This document shows, piece by piece, positions 61,160 to 64,000 of a stretch of 64,000 nucleotides of DNA (positions are counted from its first letter, which is position 1; each line of letters opens with the position of its first letter). Under the pieces are notes generated by a model, which saw only the letters and a program-made list of their open reading frames with translations, did not search any database and had not been told where the DNA came from. The stretch comes from Neoalteromonas flava (lineage in GTDB: Bacteria > Pseudomonadota > Gammaproteobacteria > Enterobacterales > Alteromonadaceae). The stretch covers positions 186,001-250,000 of the forward strand of contig NZ_PEAX01000002.1 of assembly GCF_002807685.1 (NCBI RefSeq), in the 5' to 3' direction. The translations under genes were made by a program, and so were the position numbers.

Positions 61160-62638
61160 ATGCATGTAAATACAACGCCCAAAAAAATGCCGGATGCCTT
61201 TGTCATTCTGTTCTTTGTCATTGTGATTGCCAGTGCACTGTCATACCTCGTCACGCCCGGAGCCTTCCAACCGGAAACGATTGAGGTCATTAAAAATGGT
61301 GAAGTCACAAGCAAAGTACAAATCGATCAAAACAGTTTCCGCTACGATGATTCGGCACAAACCGGTATTAGTTTGTTCGCCGACGGGGGCAACATGGGCA
61401 TGCTCAATTATGCCTTCGAGGGCCTGGTTTCTGGTGATAAATGGGGCTCCGCGGTAGGCGTTGTCGCCTTTATTCTTATTGTGGGCGGCGCATTCGGCAT
61501 TATTATGGCGTCAGGTGCGATTAATAACGGTGTGCTAGCCTTAATTGCACGATTTCAGCATGCCGACCATGTCATTTTACCGCTTTTATTCCTCTTGTTT
61601 TCTTTAGGTGGTGCCATCTTCGGCATGGGCGAAGAAGCCATCGCTTTTTGTATTGTGTTAGTACCCTTAGTTATTGCCTTGGGCTATGACAGTATTACCG
61701 CCGTTTTGATCACCTATGTAGCAACGCAGATCGGCTTCGCGACTAGCTGGATGAACCCGTTTTCTGTCGCTATCGCCCAAGGCATTGCTGATGTTCCACT
61801 AATGTCGGGACAAGGATTCCGTATGACCGCATGGGCTGTTTTCACCGGTGCAGGGTTATTATTCACTTGGTACTACGCGCGCTCAATTAAGCATTCACCT
61901 GAGCGCTCCTTAAGCCACTCCAGTGATGCGCACTTTCGGCAACAACAGGCTGAAGTTACAGCAAATTACAATGTCGCTGACACCATTATCTTACTCACTT
62001 TTTTTGCCGGAATTGCATGGGTTATCTGGGGGGTAACGGCGCACCAATATTATATCCCCGAGATAGCTAGCCAGTTTTTTGCGCTTGGCATTGCCATAGC
62101 TGCACTCGCTAAGATCTTTGGCCGGCTTACCCTTAATCAAGCCTCGGAAGCGTTTCAGCAAGGCGCCAAAGACCTACTGCCCGCGGCTTTAATAGTCGGC
62201 ATGGCCAAAGGCATTGTACTTATTCTTGGTGGCGATGATGTTAGCCAGCCATCGGTATTAAATACGTTATTGTTTCATGCAAGCAATAGCATCGGAGAAT
62301 TCGGCGCTACGGCGAGTGCGCTGTTTATGTTGTTGTTCCAAGCCGTGTTTAACTTTTTTGTCGCATCGGGCTCAGGCCAGGCAGCAATCACTATGCCATT
62401 GATGGCACCTTTAGCAGACTTAGTCGGTGTGTCACGGCAAGTAGCAGTACTTGCATTTCAACTGGGGGATGGGCTGACCAATATTGTTATTCCAACCTCA
62501 GCCTCTTTGATTGGATGTTTGGGGGTTGCCCGCCTTGATTGGTCGGTTTGGATCCGTTTCGTTTGGCCTTTAGCCTTGATACTTGCGGGATGTGCTGTTG
62601 CTACAGTCGTTATTGCTGTGGCGATTGGGCTAGCTTAA
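61160..62638 (+). CDS. YfcC-family inner-membrane carrier (basic amino acid / dicarboxylate type)
   Basis: The 492-aa protein has about 12 helices with an early extracytoplasmic loop (residues 35-80). Family features are VVAFILIVGGAFGIIMASGA, LGGAIFGMGEEAIAFCIVLV, TQIGFATSWMNPFSVAIAQG and QAVFNFFVASGSGQAAITMP. YfcC/DcuC-ArcD-like proteins move amino acids, dicarboxylates or small peptides. Here the substrate is probably the dipeptide or its arginine/aspartate products, from neighbours. It follows the receptor gene on the same strand after 135 bp, with GGAAG before the ATG. Confidence 0.86.
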   Translation: MHVNTTPKKMPDAFVILFFVIVIASALSYLVTPGAFQPETIEVIKNGEVTSKVQIDQNSFRYDDSAQTGISLFADGGNMGMLNYAFEGLVSGDKWGSAVGVVAFILIVGGAFGIIMASGAINNGVLALIARFQHADHVILPLLFLLFSLGGAIFGMGEEAIAFCIVLVPLVIALGYDSITAVLITYVATQIGFATSWMNPFSVAIAQGIADVPLMSGQGFRMTAWAVFTGAGLLFTWYYARSIKHSPERSLSHSSDAHFRQQQAEVTANYNVADTIILLTFFAGIAWVIWGVTAHQYYIPEIASQFFALGIAIAALAKIFGRLTLNQASEAFQQGAKDLLPAALIVGMAKGIVLILGGDDVSQPSVLNTLLFHASNSIGEFGATASALFMLLFQAVFNFFVASGSGQAAITMPLMAPLADLVGVSRQVAVLAFQLGDGLTNIVIPTSASLIGCLGVARLDWSVWIRFVWPLALILAGCAVATVVIAVAIGLA

Positions 62639-62643
62639 CCGTT

Positions 62644-62655
62644 GCCATGCATGGC
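62644..62655. repeat. 12-bp palindrome after the YfcC gene
   Basis: GCCATGCATGGC, followed by a GCTCG/CGAGC stem with an 8-nt loop (62654-62671). Lies in the 83-bp gap before the serine hydrolase gene. No T-run, so not a clear terminator. Confidence 0.3.
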
Positions 62656-62721
62656 TCGTCAAGCTCCGAGCAAGCATGCTACAGTAACAATACAATCGTG
62701 AGCGACTGTGGAGCGTGGTAA

Positions 62722-64000
62722 GTGCCAAAATTTAACATTAAATCAGTGAGGTTAAATACATACTGGTTCGCCCTTTGCAGTTTACCTCTGCTGTTGGCCT
62801 CGACTTCAAGCGCAAAGCAAATATCAAAGGGCGACCTTGAAAAACGCGTGGACACAGTTGTCGCGGCAGCACTTGATACGTTTAATACACCGGGGTTGTC
62901 TGTTGCTGTCGTTTCCAGTAACACGGTGTTACTGCAAAAAGGTTACGGCAAACGCGATATCAGTGAAGACTTGCCGGTAACACCACAAACCTATTTTCGC
63001 CTCGCGTCTACCAGCAAAGCCTTTACTGCTGCATCAATTGCTATTTTAGTCGATCAGGAAAAACTGAATTGGGATGACAGGGTCATCGATCATCTACCAG
63101 AGTTCCGCATGTTCGATCCCTATGTTACGCGTGAAATGACCGTGCGTGACTTGCTATCTCATCGCAGTGGTTTAGGCGGTGGCGCCGGTGACAGTATGCT
63201 ATGGCCGGAACCTGCTGGGTTCAGCCGCAGTGAGATTGTCCACAACCTCCGCTATTTAACCCCTCAATCCAGTTTTCGTAGTCGTTACGCCTACAGTAAC
63301 GTTATGTACATTACAGCTGGTGAAATTGTCGCCAACATCGCCCAACAAGACTGGAGTGATTTTGTTGATGAGCAACTCTTTGCACCACTACAGATGGCAT
63401 GCTTTGCAGGCGATGTGCCCAAATCAGCATTGCGTAATGTAGCCCTGCCTTATGGCTTTGATGAGCAGACTGGATTATATCTCATCCCCCGCAACGCAAT
63501 TCACCACAAGGGGCTAGCCTCGGCGGCAGCAGGCGGTCTCGTATGCAGCGCCGAAGAAATGAGTAAATGGTTAATGGCCTTATTGTCTGACGCGCGAGCC
63601 ATAGCCTTAGACCAGGAACAAAGTTATCGCCCTGAACTACCTTTTTCGCCACAACAGCTGCAAGAGATATGGTCACCTAACACCCTGTTGGGGATGAGTG
63701 AATTTGAACAAGAGTGGGATGGCACTGTGTTAAAAGCCTACGCCATGGGCTGGCGTATTAGTCATCTAAATAACACACGGATTATTTCGCACACCGGGAC
63801 ATTGTCCGGTTATCAGGCATATGTGGCACTCATCCCGGACGTCGATATTGGGGTAGTTATTTTAAACAATGGTTCAAACTATGGTGCTCGCTCTGCTGTC
63901 ATGCAGTCCATCCTAAGACATTTCGTAATGTCTGCAGAACAACAGGATTGGGTTGCCTTGTACCAAGACTATCAAGCTAAACGGGAACAAGAGTATTGGG
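62722..64000 (+). CDS. Exported serine hydrolase, class-C beta-lactamase fold, 3' end outside window
   Basis: The 426 visible codons start at GTG 62722, with GGAG about eight bases upstream and an in-frame stop directly before it. A signal peptide ends near residue 31 (LLASTSSA). The three active-site elements of the beta-lactamase/DD-peptidase fold are present: STSK at 96-99 (nucleophile Ser96), Y191-S-N, and HTG at 357-359. A typical block is MTVRDLLSHRSGLGGG. In this fold, D-aminopeptidases, esterases and peptide hydrolases are common. Given its neighbours it may trim peptides in the periplasm. Not a resistance enzyme by any feature I see. Confidence 0.88.
   Translation, partial: MPKFNIKSVRLNTYWFALCSLPLLLASTSSAKQISKGDLEKRVDTVVAAALDTFNTPGLSVAVVSSNTVLLQKGYGKRDISEDLPVTPQTYFRLASTSKAFTAASIAILVDQEKLNWDDRVIDHLPEFRMFDPYVTREMTVRDLLSHRSGLGGGAGDSMLWPEPAGFSRSEIVHNLRYLTPQSSFRSRYAYSNVMYITAGEIVANIAQQDWSDFVDEQLFAPLQMACFAGDVPKSALRNVALPYGFDEQTGLYLIPRNAIHHKGLASAAAGGLVCSAEEMSKWLMALLSDARAIALDQEQSYRPELPFSPQQLQEIWSPNTLLGMSEFEQEWDGTVLKAYAMGWRISHLNNTRIISHTGTLSGYQAYVALIPDVDIGVVILNNGSNYGARSAVMQSILRHFVMSAEQQDWVALYQDYQAKREQEYW

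Noticed and set aside
62722-64000. Antibiotic-degrading class C beta-lactamase
   Set aside because: STSK, Y-S-N and HTG are shared with many hydrolases; the sequence around them and the catabolic neighbours do not support an AmpC-type enzyme.

Overview
The window looks like chromosome of a marine gammaproteobacterium, most probably an Alteromonadaceae-like member of the Alteromonadales. This rests on the housekeeping content (glnE, hldE, a fadE of the DUF1974 type, tdk, a DUF3081 protein, a TcpQ-domain protein, an LpxL-type acyltransferase) together with a complete XrtA/PEP-CTERM exopolysaccharide (EPS) locus. I saw no tRNA, rRNA, CRISPR, insertion sequence or prophage gene. The genus cannot be fixed from the sequence alone.

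Positions 1-31341 form one large EPS locus. wecC (cut by the left edge) and wecB make UDP-ManNAc(A). An A+T-rich block from about 1.9 to 17.7 kb carries a Wzx-type flippase, a GNAT-like transferase, exosortase XrtA with its Cys/Arg/His triad, a membrane-anchored EEP phosphohydrolase, an alkaline-phosphatase-superfamily enzyme, a GT4 glycosyltransferase, a Wzy/ligase-type membrane protein, a heparinase II/III-type lyase, a sulfotransferase and an acyltransferase-3/SGNH protein. A tightly overlapping minus-strand operon (25245 to 16516) follows: initiating sugar transferase, two GT4 enzymes, a hexapeptide acetyltransferase, a GT2 enzyme, an unrecognised deacetylase-like protein, a polysaccharide deacetylase, and a last GNAT gene split by a run of ten G residues. 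That gene reads through as about 381 aa if the run has nine G, so it is a strong candidate for phase variation. Divergent from this operon are the XrtA-type export genes: outer-membrane lipoprotein, chain-length protein, tyrosine autokinase, beta-barrel protein and, convergent, the ExeA-like ATPase.

Positions 31.4-45 kb are mostly core genes: hldE, a GIY-YIG protein, a DUF350 membrane protein, glnE, a TcpQ-domain protein, an lpxL-type gene, a four-PAS hybrid histidine kinase, a DUF3081 protein and three envelope proteins. Positions 45-52.5 kb hold fatty-acid genes. These are fadE with a FadR-like half site, tdk, and a four-gene operon (acyl-CoA dehydrogenase, APH-type kinase, SDR, BASS transporter) that resembles the 4-hydroxyacyl-CoA phosphorylation route of LvaA/LvaC and ACAD10/11. 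A Kef-type antiporter and a small STAS-like protein, apparently with a CTG start, come next.

At 55.1 kb lies a PEP-CTERM protein, the only visible substrate for the exosortase encoded some 50 kb away. A good sigma-54 (-24/-12) promoter precedes it, with a 9-bp inverted repeat about 190 bp further upstream. The right end (56-64 kb) reads as a peptide-utilisation locus: exported cyanophycinase-like S51 peptidase, TonB-dependent receptor whose leader can pair its ribosome-binding site into a multibranched fold, YfcC-type carrier, and a serine hydrolase cut by the right edge.
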